This document shows positions 1-7,580 of a stretch of 26,527 nt of DNA, in pieces. Within the stretch, counting starts at the first letter, position 1, and each line of letters opens with the position of its first letter. This DNA is from DASTBU01 sp035711845 (GTDB lineage Bacteria; Acidobacteriota; Vicinamibacteria; Vicinamibacterales; 2-12-FULL-66-21), in NCBI GenBank assembly GCA_035711845.1, contig DASTBU010000184.1, positions 1-26,527 on the forward strand. The letters run 5' to 3'. Made by a program: the position numbers and the translations under genes. A model generated the notes under the pieces. It did not search any database, was not told the origin of the DNA, and saw only the letters and a program-made list of their open reading frames with translations.

Positions 1-67
1 AGGGTGCCTGTCCCGTTAGGGGGACTGTCCCCTTGGGGGGACTGTCCCCTTAGGGGGACTGTCCCCC
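1..67. repeat. 17-bp tandem palindromic repeat at 3' end of permease gene
   Basis: Three copies of a unit built on the near-palindrome GGGGACTGTCCCC begin near 19, 35 and 53; the ACTGT cores sit at 24, 41 and 58, so the period is exactly 17 bp. A degenerate fourth copy (GGGTGCCTGTCCC) lies at 2-14. The last copy runs into the stop codon of the minus-strand permease gene. Each copy could form a short GC hairpin in the transcript of that gene, so a transcription or mRNA 3'-end role is possible. The array may continue beyond the left edge. Confidence 0.75.
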
Positions 68-1185
68 TACCCCGCGCGCTTCTGGCTCCTCGCCACTGCA
101 AGCGCGATCATCGCCAGACCCCAGGCGGCCAGCGCGGCTGCCTGGGGCCACAGCAGCTCGAGCCCGATCCCCTTCAGGAAGATCCCACGCACCATCACCA
201 GGTAGTACCTCAGCGGGATCAGGTACGTGAACGGCTGAATCACGGCTGGCATGTTCTCGATCGGAAAGATGAACCCCGACAGATAGATCATCGGCATCAG
301 GAAGAAAAACGTCGCGGTCATCATCGCCTGCTGCTGCGTGTCCGAGATCGTCGAGATGAACAGCCCGAGGCCCAGCGTGCTCAGCAGATACAGGACGCTC
401 ATCGCGTAGAGCAGGGGGAAGCTCCCTCGCAGCGGGACCTCAAACCAGAACACGGCCACCGCGACGACGAGCAGGACGTCCACCAGGCCGATCAACCCGT
501 ACGGCAGCAGCTTGCCGACGACGAGCTCCCAACGCCGCAGCGGTGTCACGTTCAGCTGCTCGAGCGTGCCGAGTTCCTTCTCGCGAACGATCGCCATCGA
601 CGCGAGGTTGGCTGTGACGACGAGCAGGACCAGCGCGAGCACGCCGGGGATCATGAAGTGCCGGCTCTCGAGCTGCGGGTTGAACCAGACCCGGATTTGC
701 GCGTCGATTCCGCCCGCCAGCAGTCGGTCGTCGCCGGCGGATGCGACCAGCTCCTGAGCGTAGCCCCCGATCAGGCTCGTGGCGTACCCCAGCGCGACCG
801 TCGTGGAGTTCGCGTCGGATCCGTCGGCCACGACCTGGACCGTGACCGGCCGTCGTGCCCGCACCTCGGCGCCGTACCCGGCGGGAATCGCGAGCGCGAG
901 CCACGCCCTGCCGCGTTCCATATAGTGGTCGATCTCGGCGACCGTGCTGACCGTGTCGATCACGGTGAAATTCCGCGAGGCCTCGAACCGTGCGGCCAGC
1001 TCGCGGCTGGCCGGTGATCGATCGCCGTCGGCGACGACCACCGGCACGTCCCGTACATCCGTCGTGGCCGCGTAGCCGAGCATCGTCAACTGGATGATCG
1101 GCGCGAGGACGACGATCCCGAACAGCCGCGGATTCTGCCGCAGCTCGAGGAACTCCTTCCAGACGAGGAATCGCAGGCGCTGCAT
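67..1185 (-). CDS. ABC-2 type transporter permease (YbhR/YhhJ-like), second of pair
   Basis: A 372-aa inner-membrane permease subunit of a multidrug-type ABC exporter. It has the ABC-2 layout: a short cytoplasmic N-terminus, a first membrane helix near residues 21-40, a large extracytoplasmic domain (about 41-175), then about five further helices. After the second helix comes the family's conserved cytoplasmic stretch (VREKELGTLEQL, about 200-212), and SGFIFPIENMP lies in the later part of the membrane domain. The ATG overlaps the stop of the upstream permease by one base (TGATG), so the two are translationally coupled and probably form a heterodimer. The reading frame continues upstream, but homology with the neighbouring permease begins at this start. 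The transported substrate cannot be read from sequence. Confidence 0.93.
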   Translation of the reverse strand: MQRLRFLVWKEFLELRQNPRLFGIVVLAPIIQLTMLGYAATTDVRDVPVVVADGDRSPASRELAARFEASRNFTVIDTVSTVAEIDHYMERGRAWLALAIPAGYGAEVRARRPVTVQVVADGSDANSTTVALGYATSLIGGYAQELVASAGDDRLLAGGIDAQIRVWFNPQLESRHFMIPGVLALVLLVVTANLASMAIVREKELGTLEQLNVTPLRRWELVVGKLLPYGLIGLVDVLLVVAVAVFWFEVPLRGSFPLLYAMSVLYLLSTLGLGLFISTISDTQQQAMMTATFFFLMPMIYLSGFIFPIENMPAVIQPFTYLIPLRYYLVMVRGIFLKGIGLELLWPQAAALAAWGLAMIALAVARSQKRAG

Positions 1186-2291
1186 CAGGCATGCTCCCGC
1201 GCCAGCCGGAGCGACGAGAGACCCAGCATCACCGTGGCATACAACGTCAGTGCGAGAAGTTGCGGCACGAGCGGCGCCAGCCCTGAGCCCTTCAGCAGGA
1301 TGCCCCTCAGCGCCACGAGGAAATACCGCGCCGGCACGCCGTAGGTCACGACCTGGAGCGCGGTCGGCATGCTGCTGATCGGGAAGATGAAGCCCGACAG
1401 CATGAGCGTCGGCAGCAGCGAAATGAGCAGCGCGATCTGGAAGGCGAACTGCTGCGTCTTGGCGATGGTCGATATCAAGAGGCCCGTGCCGAGCGCCCCG
1501 ACGAGGAAGAGCGACAGCGCGACGAAGAGCGAGAGCCAGTTGCCGCGCATCGGCATGCCGAACAGGACCATCGATGCGAAGATGATGAGCGTGGCCGACG
1601 TCAGCGCGATCAGGAAATACGGAATCGTCTTCCCGATGATGAAGGACAGCGTGTTCATCGGCGCCATCCTCACCTGTTCGATGGTCCCTGCCTCCTTCTC
1701 GCGCACGATCGACAGCGCCGTCGACGCCACGGCGGTGATCATCGCGATGTACGCGATGAGGCCCGGAACGAGGAAGAGCGTGCTCCGAAGCTCCGGGTTG
1801 TACCAGATGCGCGGCTCGACACTGATCGCCGGGGCCGGCCGGCTGAACGGCGACAGCTCGGCTCCCACGGTCCGGAGGATGTTGTTGGCATACCCCATCA
1901 CGGTGGTCGCCGTATTCGCGTTGTCGCCGTTGATGATCACCTGAACCGGCGCGGCACGACCCGCCGTGATCTCGGTGCTGAAGCCTTCCGGAATCACGAG
2001 CACGGCGCGCGCCCGGTTCAAATCCAGCAGACGTTCGGCCTCGGCGCGTGAGTGGACCGTGGCATACAGACTGAAGTAGCCGGAGCTCACGAACGCCGAG
2101 ACGACCGCCCGGCTCTCCGGGCTGGAGTCGCGATCCTCGACCGCGAGGCTGATGTTCCGGATGTCGAAGTTCAGCGCGTAGCCGTACAGGAGGAGAAAGA
2201 ACGCGGGCACGAAGACGAGAATCATGAGCGTGCGCCGATCGCGTGCGATCTGGCGCAGCTCCTTCCGGCCCACCGCCAGCGCCTTCGTCAT
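1185..2291 (-). CDS. ABC-2 type transporter permease (YbhS-like), first of pair
   Basis: A 368-aa permease subunit paralogous to the next gene, with the same architecture: first helix near 21-41, extracytoplasmic domain to about 175, then a multi-helix ABC-2 domain carrying VREKEAGTIEQ and SGFIFPISSMP. The two paralogues match at these motifs and in the periplasmic domain (NANTATTVMGYA here, DANSTTVALGYA in the partner). The ATG overlaps the end of the ATPase gene by 4 bp (ATGA), and the stop overlaps the next permease start. This tight coupling supports one complex of ATPase plus two permeases. Export of drugs or other hydrophobic compounds is the usual family role; the actual substrate is unknown. 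Confidence 0.93.
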   Translation of the reverse strand: MTKALAVGRKELRQIARDRRTLMILVFVPAFFLLLYGYALNFDIRNISLAVEDRDSSPESRAVVSAFVSSGYFSLYATVHSRAEAERLLDLNRARAVLVIPEGFSTEITAGRAAPVQVIINGDNANTATTVMGYANNILRTVGAELSPFSRPAPAISVEPRIWYNPELRSTLFLVPGLIAYIAMITAVASTALSIVREKEAGTIEQVRMAPMNTLSFIIGKTIPYFLIALTSATLIIFASMVLFGMPMRGNWLSLFVALSLFLVGALGTGLLISTIAKTQQFAFQIALLISLLPTLMLSGFIFPISSMPTALQVVTYGVPARYFLVALRGILLKGSGLAPLVPQLLALTLYATVMLGLSSLRLAREHA

Positions 2292-3235
2292 GCTGCCTGG
2301 CCTCCCGCTTTGTCCACGACGTCGAGGAAGACGTCCTCGAGCGACGGCGGCACCTCATCGATCGACTCGACCGTCAACCCCTCCCGCCCCAGACGCGCAG
2401 CAATCGCTTCAGGCGCTGCGCTCTTGTCCTTCAGCACTGCATGGACCGCCGTGCCGAACAAGCTGGTCTTCTCGACTTCTGCCATCGCATCGAGTGCCCG
2501 CATGAGTTGCACGGGCTCGGCGCCTCTCACTTCCACGATCGGACGGCCTGCGAAGATCCGCTTGACCTCGCGCGTGGTGCCGATCGCGGCGAGCCTGCCC
2601 GCATGGATGAGCGCCACGCGGTGGCAGCGCTCGGCTTCGTCCAGGTAGTGCGTGGTGACGAGCACCGTCACGCCCTCTTTCGACAGCGTGTCGATGAGGT
2701 GCCAGAACTGACGGCGGGACAGCGGGTCCACGCCGCCGGTCGGCTCGTCGAGAAACAGGATGGGCGGTTCGTGCAGAATCGCGCACCCGAGCGCCAGCCG
2801 CTGGCGCCATCCGCCCGACAGATCGCGCGCCAGTGTGGACTCGCGTCCCTCGAGGCCGGCCATCTCGATCACGAACTGGCGGCGCGCCGCCATCCGGGCC
2901 GCGTCGAGACCATACACGCCCGCGAAGAACCGGATGTTCTGGTCGACTGTCAGCAGTTCGTAGAGGGAGAAGCGCTGGGACATGTACCCGATGCGCTTCT
3001 TCACACCTTCCGGATCCGTCTTCACGTCGACGCCACCGACGCGTGCGGTGCCCGAGGTCGGCTGCAACAACCCGCACAACATCCGGATCGTCGTGGATTT
3101 CCCAGCCCCGTTCGCGCCGAGGAAACCGAAGATCTCCCCCCGGCGAACCTCGAACGACAGATCGTCCACCGCCGTGAACTGGCCGAACCGGCGGGACAGA
3201 TGACGGACGTCGATCGCGATGTCAGAAGTGGTCAT
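2288..3235 (-). CDS. ABC transporter ATP-binding protein (C-terminal-half YbhF-like)
   Basis: A 315-aa nucleotide-binding subunit with every canonical ABC motif: Walker A GANGAGKST (40-48), Q-loop Q87, signature LSGGW (139-143), Walker B ILFLDEP (159-165) with catalytic E164, and H-loop H196 in TTHYLDEAER. The region after about 230 is the C-terminal extension common to drug-type (DrrA/CcmA) ATPases. It overlaps the first permease gene by 4 bp and should energise that permease pair. A second ATPase lies two genes upstream; in E. coli YbhF the two are fused in one chain. Upstream is a 123-bp spacer filled by a heptad repeat array rather than an obvious promoter. Confidence 0.94.
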   Translation of the reverse strand: MTTSDIAIDVRHLSRRFGQFTAVDDLSFEVRRGEIFGFLGANGAGKSTTIRMLCGLLQPTSGTARVGGVDVKTDPEGVKKRIGYMSQRFSLYELLTVDQNIRFFAGVYGLDAARMAARRQFVIEMAGLEGRESTLARDLSGGWRQRLALGCAILHEPPILFLDEPTGGVDPLSRRQFWHLIDTLSKEGVTVLVTTHYLDEAERCHRVALIHAGRLAAIGTTREVKRIFAGRPIVEVRGAEPVQLMRALDAMAEVEKTSLFGTAVHAVLKDKSAAPEAIAARLGREGLTVESIDEVPPSLEDVFLDVVDKAGGQAA

Positions 3236-3260
3236 AGCCGCGTTGCGGATTCATGAGCGT

Positions 3261-3351
3261 CGCACGCCGCACGTGACAAGCAGCACGTGGCACGTCGCAC
3301 GTGACAAGCAGCACGTCGCACGTGGCACGTCGCACGTCGTACGTGACAACG
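3261..3351. repeat. Heptad array A, unit CGCACGT / GACAAGC
   Basis: Thirteen consecutive 7-bp units fill the gap between the second ATPase gene and the tolC-like gene. Units read CGCACGT, GGCACGT, AGCACGT, CGTACGT and GACAAGC with no phase slip. The order CGCACGT, GACAAGC, AGCACGT appears twice, 28 bp apart, suggesting expansion by duplication of multi-heptad blocks. Units contain CACGTG-like palindromes, so local hairpins are possible. Confidence 0.9.
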
Positions 3352-3358
3352 ATCCCCC

Positions 3359-4690
3359 TCACCTTCCTATCGCCCGCTCGAGCCTCGCCTCCGCGAGGCG
3401 CACGTTCGCGAGCGCACGCGTCAACGACAGCTCGGCCTGGATCAGGTCCGTTTGGGCATCGAGGACCTCGGTGCTCGTGGCCACCCCGGCTGTGAATCGA
3501 TCGCCGACGACGCGGCGGGCCTCCACGGCGGCGCGGACACCAGCGTTCGCGACGTCGATGGCGGCGCGGCTCGAATCGAGATCGAGGCTGCGCTCGGTGA
3601 CCTCGAACGCCAGCTGCCGGTCGAAATCCCCTACGCGCGCCCTGACGGCACTCGCCAACGCCGCGGCCTCGGCGCGTTCCGCGCGTGTGCGGCCGCCGTC
3701 CCAGAGCGACCATGTGGCGTTGACAGACAGATCCCAGGAGTCGTTCCACTCGCCGACGCGCGGAAAGATGCGCGGATTCGGACGTGCGTAGTCGTAGCCG
3801 GCCACGACGGAGACCTGCGGCCGCATCCCGGCCGCCGCCGCGTCCACGCGCGCCAGGGCCGCGTCCGCCCGGTCCTCGAGCGCCCGGCGTTCGGGACGAT
3901 TGCCGCGGGCCTCGTCGATGAGGGTCTGAGGGCTGGCGGCCGGCCGCGCCGGCGCATCGAGCGCGCCCTTGGGCTCGATGCGTCCCGCGCCTTCGATGCC
4001 GAGCAGGCGTCGCAGATCCGCCTCGGCGACGCCGCGCGCGTTGGAGGCCTCGATGGCCAGGAGCCGTTCGCGGGCCTGCTGCGCCTCGGCCGACAGGACT
4101 TCGTTGGGCGGGATGAGCCCCAGATCGAGGCGGTTGCGGAGGTCGCGCACGTGCGCGTCGATGCTCGCAAGCGATCGCTCGAGCACCTGCTCGGTTTCAC
4201 GCGCGGTGACGAGCGCCCAGAACGCACGCGTGATCTCCAGGCGCAGGTCGGCGCGGGCGGCGGCCAGGTCCTCGCCCGTCGCTTCGCGTTCGGCGCGGGC
4301 AGCGCGCTCCAGCGCTTCGACGCGGCCGGCCGTATAGATCGGCCACTGCAGATCCAGCCGGGTGCGGTAGTTGTCGGGCTCGTCCGGATAGATCACCTGC
4401 ACCGGTCGCCCGAGCTGCGCCACGGCGAATTCGTCGACGTGATTCGTCCGCGTGTACCCGCCCTGGAGGGCCACGATTGGCAGCCCCGCGGCGGCGCGCC
4501 CCGCCTCGACCGCTCCGGCGGCGTCCTCACGCGATTGAAGTTCCGCGAGTCGCAGGCTGTTGGCGACGCCGAGCCGTATCGCTTCTTCCAGCGTGAGCGC
4601 CGACGGAACCGCCTGGGCGCCGGCAGGAGCCGGAGCACCCAGTAGAACAAGTCCGCTTGCAAGAATGACGACCGTGTGCTTGTAGGTCAT
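3359..4690 (-). CDS. TolC-family outer membrane efflux protein
   Basis: A 443-aa outer-membrane factor. Residues 1-25 form a Sec signal peptide with cleavage likely before QAV. The mature part has the alanine/arginine/glutamate-rich helical pattern of the duplicated OEP domain (about 32-230 and 240-440), including LTLEEAIRLGVANSL at the start and GVATSTEVLDAQTDLIQAE near the end, both typical of the family. Length matches the family. It would form the trimeric outer-membrane and periplasmic tunnel of a tripartite pump with the HlyD-like adaptor and ABC components encoded around it. Its position between the two ATPase genes is unusual. Heptad arrays flank it on both sides, so it may be regulated separately by RNA structure or processing (inference). 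Confidence 0.92.
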   Translation of the reverse strand: MTYKHTVVILASGLVLLGAPAPAGAQAVPSALTLEEAIRLGVANSLRLAELQSREDAAGAVEAGRAAAGLPIVALQGGYTRTNHVDEFAVAQLGRPVQVIYPDEPDNYRTRLDLQWPIYTAGRVEALERAARAEREATGEDLAAARADLRLEITRAFWALVTARETEQVLERSLASIDAHVRDLRNRLDLGLIPPNEVLSAEAQQARERLLAIEASNARGVAEADLRRLLGIEGAGRIEPKGALDAPARPAASPQTLIDEARGNRPERRALEDRADAALARVDAAAAGMRPQVSVVAGYDYARPNPRIFPRVGEWNDSWDLSVNATWSLWDGGRTRAERAEAAALASAVRARVGDFDRQLAFEVTERSLDLDSSRAAIDVANAGVRAAVEARRVVGDRFTAGVATSTEVLDAQTDLIQAELSLTRALANVRLAEARLERAIGR

Positions 4691-4697
4691 GGTTTTT

Positions 4698-4760
4698 CAG
4701 CTGGAAGCTGGAAGCTGGAAGCTGGAAGCTGGAAGCTGATAGCTGATAGCTGATAGCTGG
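4698..4760. repeat. Heptad array B, unit AAGCTGG / TAGCTGA
   Basis: Nine in-phase 7-bp units occupy the gap between the first ATPase gene and the tolC-like gene. They read CAGCTGG, four of AAGCTGG, AAGCTGA, two of TAGCTGA and TAGCTGG. The array starts 8 bp upstream of the tolC-like start codon and ends close to the stop codon of the ATPase gene, so it would be transcribed as part of the operon and would replace the normal ribosome-binding region of the tolC-like gene. Confidence 0.9.
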
Positions 4761-4763
4761 TCC

Positions 4764-5684
4764 TCAGTGCGTCACCAGATCGATGAACACGTCCTCGAGC
4801 GACGCCGCGACGGCCCTTGCGCTCAGGACCTCGATGCCTTCCCGTTCGAGCATGGCGGTGACTCGCGCGATTCCTTCCGCCTGGGTCACGCCAGACATCA
4901 GCCTGACGTGCGCCCTGTCGCCGAAGGCCTGCACATCGGCAACGCCCGCCACGCTCGACAGCAGCTCGAGCGGCGGCCGCGGCGTGTTGGTGGCGATCTC
5001 GGTCAACCGGCCCGCCAGCGTGCGCTGAAGCTCGTCGGGGCGATCGATGGCGAGGACGCGTCCTTCGTGCAGCAGTGTGACCCGCGTGCAGCGCTCGGCC
5101 TCGTCCAGGTATGGCGTCGCCATCACGATCGTGAGGCCCTGGGAGAGGAACTCGGACAGCAGCTTCCAGAACTCGCGGCGCGACACGGGATCGACGCCGG
5201 TCGTCGGCTCGTCGAGCAGGAGCAGCTCCGGCTCGTGGACGAGCGTGCACGCGAGCGCCAGCTTCTGCTTCATGCCGCCCGACAGCCGATCGGCGCGGCG
5301 CGTGCGGAACGGCGTCAGCTGCGTCATGTCGAGCAGCCGGTCGCGTGCGGCCGCGTACCGGCGCACGGCGTGGATCTCGGCGAAGAACCCGATGTTCTCG
5401 TCGATCGTCAAGTCGCCATACAGGCTGAAGCGCTGTGAGAGGTACCCGATGCCCTTCGTGACGGCCCTGTGCTCGCGGAATGGATCGCGGCCGAGCACGC
5501 TCACCCGTCCTGCGTCCGCCTCGAGCAGACCGCATGCCACCCGGATGGCAGTCGTCTTGCCGGCGCCGTCGGGGCCGATCAGCCCGAACATCTCTCCGCG
5601 CCGGACGTCGAAGGACACCTCCTGGAGCGCAGCAACGCCCGCGTACGTCCTCGTGACCGATTCGAAGCGGATGGCGGTCGTCAC
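4764..5684 (-). CDS. ABC transporter ATP-binding protein (N-terminal-half YbhF-like), atypical H-loop
   Basis: A 306-aa ATPase. Motifs seen: Walker A GPDGAGKTT (37-45), Q-loop Q84, signature LSGGM (134-138) and Walker B LLLLDEP (154-160). The H-loop position reads ATPYLDEAER, so the usual histidine is replaced by proline 191; the companion ATPase keeps it. One composite ATP site of a heterodimer would then be non-canonical, as in other asymmetric ABC exporters (inference). The start is GTG at 5684, overlapping the HlyD-like stop by 4 bp (GTGA); the open frame extends further upstream, but the ATPase fold begins here. It is co-transcribed with the tetR- and HlyD-like genes. Confidence 0.92.
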   Translation of the reverse strand: MTTAIRFESVTRTYAGVAALQEVSFDVRRGEMFGLIGPDGAGKTTAIRVACGLLEADAGRVSVLGRDPFREHRAVTKGIGYLSQRFSLYGDLTIDENIGFFAEIHAVRRYAAARDRLLDMTQLTPFRTRRADRLSGGMKQKLALACTLVHEPELLLLDEPTTGVDPVSRREFWKLLSEFLSQGLTIVMATPYLDEAERCTRVTLLHEGRVLAIDRPDELQRTLAGRLTEIATNTPRPPLELLSSVAGVADVQAFGDRAHVRLMSGVTQAEGIARVTAMLEREGIEVLSARAVAASLEDVFIDLVTH

Positions 5685-6694
5685 GGCCGGGGCAGCTCCG
5701 CTTCCACAGGCATGCCGGGTTTCAGGATGCCTTCGCGATTGTCGGTCGAGACTTTGATCCGGTACACGAGCCGCGAACGCTCCGCGGCGGTCTGGACGTT
5801 GCGTGGCGTAAACTCCGCCTTCGGCGAGATGAAGCTGATCGTGCCATCCAGCCGCTGGCCCGCGTCGGTGACGAGCGCGACCTTCTCCCCGAGCTTCAGG
5901 CGCGGAACGACTGGCTCGTCCACATACACGTTCGCCCACGCATGATCGAGGTCGGTGACGACCACCACCGCCGTGCGGGCCGCGATGACCTCGCCGGCAT
6001 CGATCAGCTTCGACGTCACAATGCCGGCAACCGGAGAGGTGAGGAGGGCGTCGGCCAGGCTCTTCTCGAGCACCGCAACCTGCGCGTCAACCGCCGCCAC
6101 GCGTGCCCGTGCGGCCCGAATCTCCTCGGCCCGTGCGCCGGATCGGATCCGCGCCGAGTTCTCCGCCGCGGCACGCGCGCGCTCCGTTGCCGCCTTCAGC
6201 CTCGCCGCCGCCACATCCCGCCTCGTCGACGCATCGTCGCGCTGTTTCTGCGAGCCGGAGTTGCTCTTCAGGAGCGCCTCGAAGCGCTCGAGGTCCCGGG
6301 ACGCCGATTCCAGCTCGGACTCCGCGGCCCGCACATCGGCTTTCGCGGAGTCGACCTGCGCGGCCGCCTGGCGGATCTCCTCCGGACGTGCGCCGGCCTG
6401 GAGCAGTCGAAGCTCGGCGACCGCCTGGTCGCGTTCGGCCTGCGCGCGCCGGATGGCGAGCTCGGTGTCGGTGGTGCTCAGCCTGGCGATCACGGTCCCG
6501 ACAGCGACCCGATCCCCTTCTTCCACGGGCACTTCGACGACGCGGCCGGCGACCTCGGGCGCGACCCGCACCTCCGTCGCCTCGACGTAGCCCGACGCCA
6601 TCAGCGCCGCCTCGTCCGAGCCGCCACGGCAAGCCGTCAAGGCGGCGAGCGCCACGAACACCGTCATCCCCGTAGCGTTGGCTCGTCGCGTCAT
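5681..6694 (-). CDS. HlyD/YbhG-type periplasmic adaptor lipoprotein
   Basis: A 337-aa membrane-fusion protein linking the inner-membrane transporter to the TolC-like channel. The N-terminus carries a lipoprotein signal with lipobox LTAC (Cys22). A split lipoyl/barrel-sandwich domain follows (about 38-75 and 218-245), divided by a long alpha-helical coiled-coil hairpin rich in Ala, Glu and Arg (about 76-215), then a beta-barrel domain (about 250-335). The stretch FTPRNVQTAAERSRLVYRIK (295-314) is very like YbhG-type adaptors. The start at 6694 gives a complete signal peptide and lies one base after the tetR stop (TGAAATG), so translation is coupled to the repressor gene. Lipid anchoring replaces the usual N-terminal membrane helix. 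Confidence 0.93.
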   Translation of the reverse strand: MTRRANATGMTVFVALAALTACRGGSDEAALMASGYVEATEVRVAPEVAGRVVEVPVEEGDRVAVGTVIARLSTTDTELAIRRAQAERDQAVAELRLLQAGARPEEIRQAAAQVDSAKADVRAAESELESASRDLERFEALLKSNSGSQKQRDDASTRRDVAAARLKAATERARAAAENSARIRSGARAEEIRAARARVAAVDAQVAVLEKSLADALLTSPVAGIVTSKLIDAGEVIAARTAVVVVTDLDHAWANVYVDEPVVPRLKLGEKVALVTDAGQRLDGTISFISPKAEFTPRNVQTAAERSRLVYRIKVSTDNREGILKPGMPVEAELPRP

Positions 6695-6695
6695 T

Positions 6696-7493
6696 TCAGC
6701 TGCTCCGCCTTTTCGTACGCCCCCCAGCGAGAGCCGCGTGCCCTCGTCCTCCGCGCCCCACTTTTGCCTCGGACGTCGGCGCGGCCACGTGCGTCTCCCC
6801 GCCGGCCACGCCACGCAGCACGGCGAGGGTGACGTGCTGGATGTGGTCGACCACCTGGCCGCGCTGGTACTGCCCCACAGGGAGCCCGGCCCGCGACATG
6901 CGCTCCCGCAGCGACGTGCTCGCGAAAAAGAGGAGCAGGGGCCCCACGATGCCCGCGTGGACGAGGAACGGATCGACCCGATGGAAAACGCCGGTCTCGA
7001 CGCCGGCGTCGATGATCCCGCCAAGCGACGAGACCACGCCGGCGACATCGCGGATGGTCTGAGGGTCGAGGTGGGTGCCGCCGTCGGCGATCTCGCGAAA
7101 CCAGATGGGCGGGAAGTGCGGGCGCGCGTTCGCCTCTTCCGCGATGGAGGCGACGAAGCGCCGGACCTTCTCCTCGGGGGAGGCCGGCGAGGCGGCGACC
7201 GCGCGCACGCGGGCGCCGACGGCGCCGAACATATCGCGCAGGATGTCGCCGTAGAGGCGGGCCTTGCAGCCGAAGTGGTAGTAGATCATCGCCTTGTTGA
7301 GGCGGGCAGACGAGGCGATGCGGTCGACGCTGGCGCCCTCGAAGCCGTGGGTGGCGAACTCGCGGGCGGCCGCCTCGAAGAGCCGGCGGCGGGAGGCGTC
7401 GCTGCCCCGCCCCCTGGGCCCGGGCCGGGGCGGGATGGGTGGCCTGCGCCGGCGCGCGGGTCGATGATTGACTAAACGGTCGGTTAATTTCAC
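6696..7493 (-). CDS. TetR/AcrR-family transcriptional repressor
   Basis: A 265-aa regulator, longer than the usual 190-230 aa because of an Arg/Pro-rich N-terminal tail of about 33 residues. The DNA-binding domain spans about 34-80, with the helix-turn-helix at 55-75 (ASVDRIASSARLNKAMIYYHF), which matches the TetR consensus. The remainder is helical and should bind a ligand. GTG at 7493 is the only plausible initiator before the HTH. A perfect 6-bp inverted repeat spans this codon, so the protein probably represses its own operon (adaptor, two ATPases, TolC-like channel and permeases). It corresponds in position to CecR (YbiH) of the E. coli ybh system. The inducer is unknown. Confidence 0.92.
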   Translation of the reverse strand: MKLTDRLVNHRPARRRRPPIPPRPGPRGRGSDASRRRLFEAAAREFATHGFEGASVDRIASSARLNKAMIYYHFGCKARLYGDILRDMFGAVGARVRAVAASPASPEEKVRRFVASIAEEANARPHFPPIWFREIADGGTHLDPQTIRDVAGVVSSLGGIIDAGVETGVFHRVDPFLVHAGIVGPLLLFFASTSLRERMSRAGLPVGQYQRGQVVDHIQHVTLAVLRGVAGGETHVAAPTSEAKVGRGGRGHAALAGGRTKRRSS

Positions 7494-7531
7494 TAACCGG
7501 ATATTTAACGTACTCGGCCCGTCGGTGTCAA
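7481..7531 (-). promoter_or_regulatory. Promoter and TetR-type operator of the exporter operon
   Basis: On the minus strand there is a perfect -35 TTGACA (7531-7526) and an AT-rich -10 TTAAAT/TAAATA (7508-7502) at 17-18 bp spacing. Just downstream is the palindrome CGGTTA-N7-TAACCG (7499-7481), with the GTG start codon of tetR inside its spacer. A second, weaker overlapping palindrome (TTGACTAAACGGTCGGTTAA, 7469-7488) extends into the gene. Transcription would start only a few bases before GTG, giving a leaderless or near-leaderless mRNA. The layout fits autorepression by the adjacent TetR protein; binding itself is inference. Confidence 0.75.
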
Positions 7532-7580
7532 ATGGTGGGCCGCCTACGCCGGTGGCGACGCTGGCTCGATCTTCTGCTCG

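Noticed and set aside
3261..3351. Possible CRISPR array at the repeat clusters
   Set aside because: The period is 7 bp with no spacers, and no cas genes are present.
5685..5939. N-terminal extension of the first ATPase
   Set aside because: The extension is in an alternative frame of the adaptor gene; the ABC fold starts at the GTG of the 4-bp overlap.
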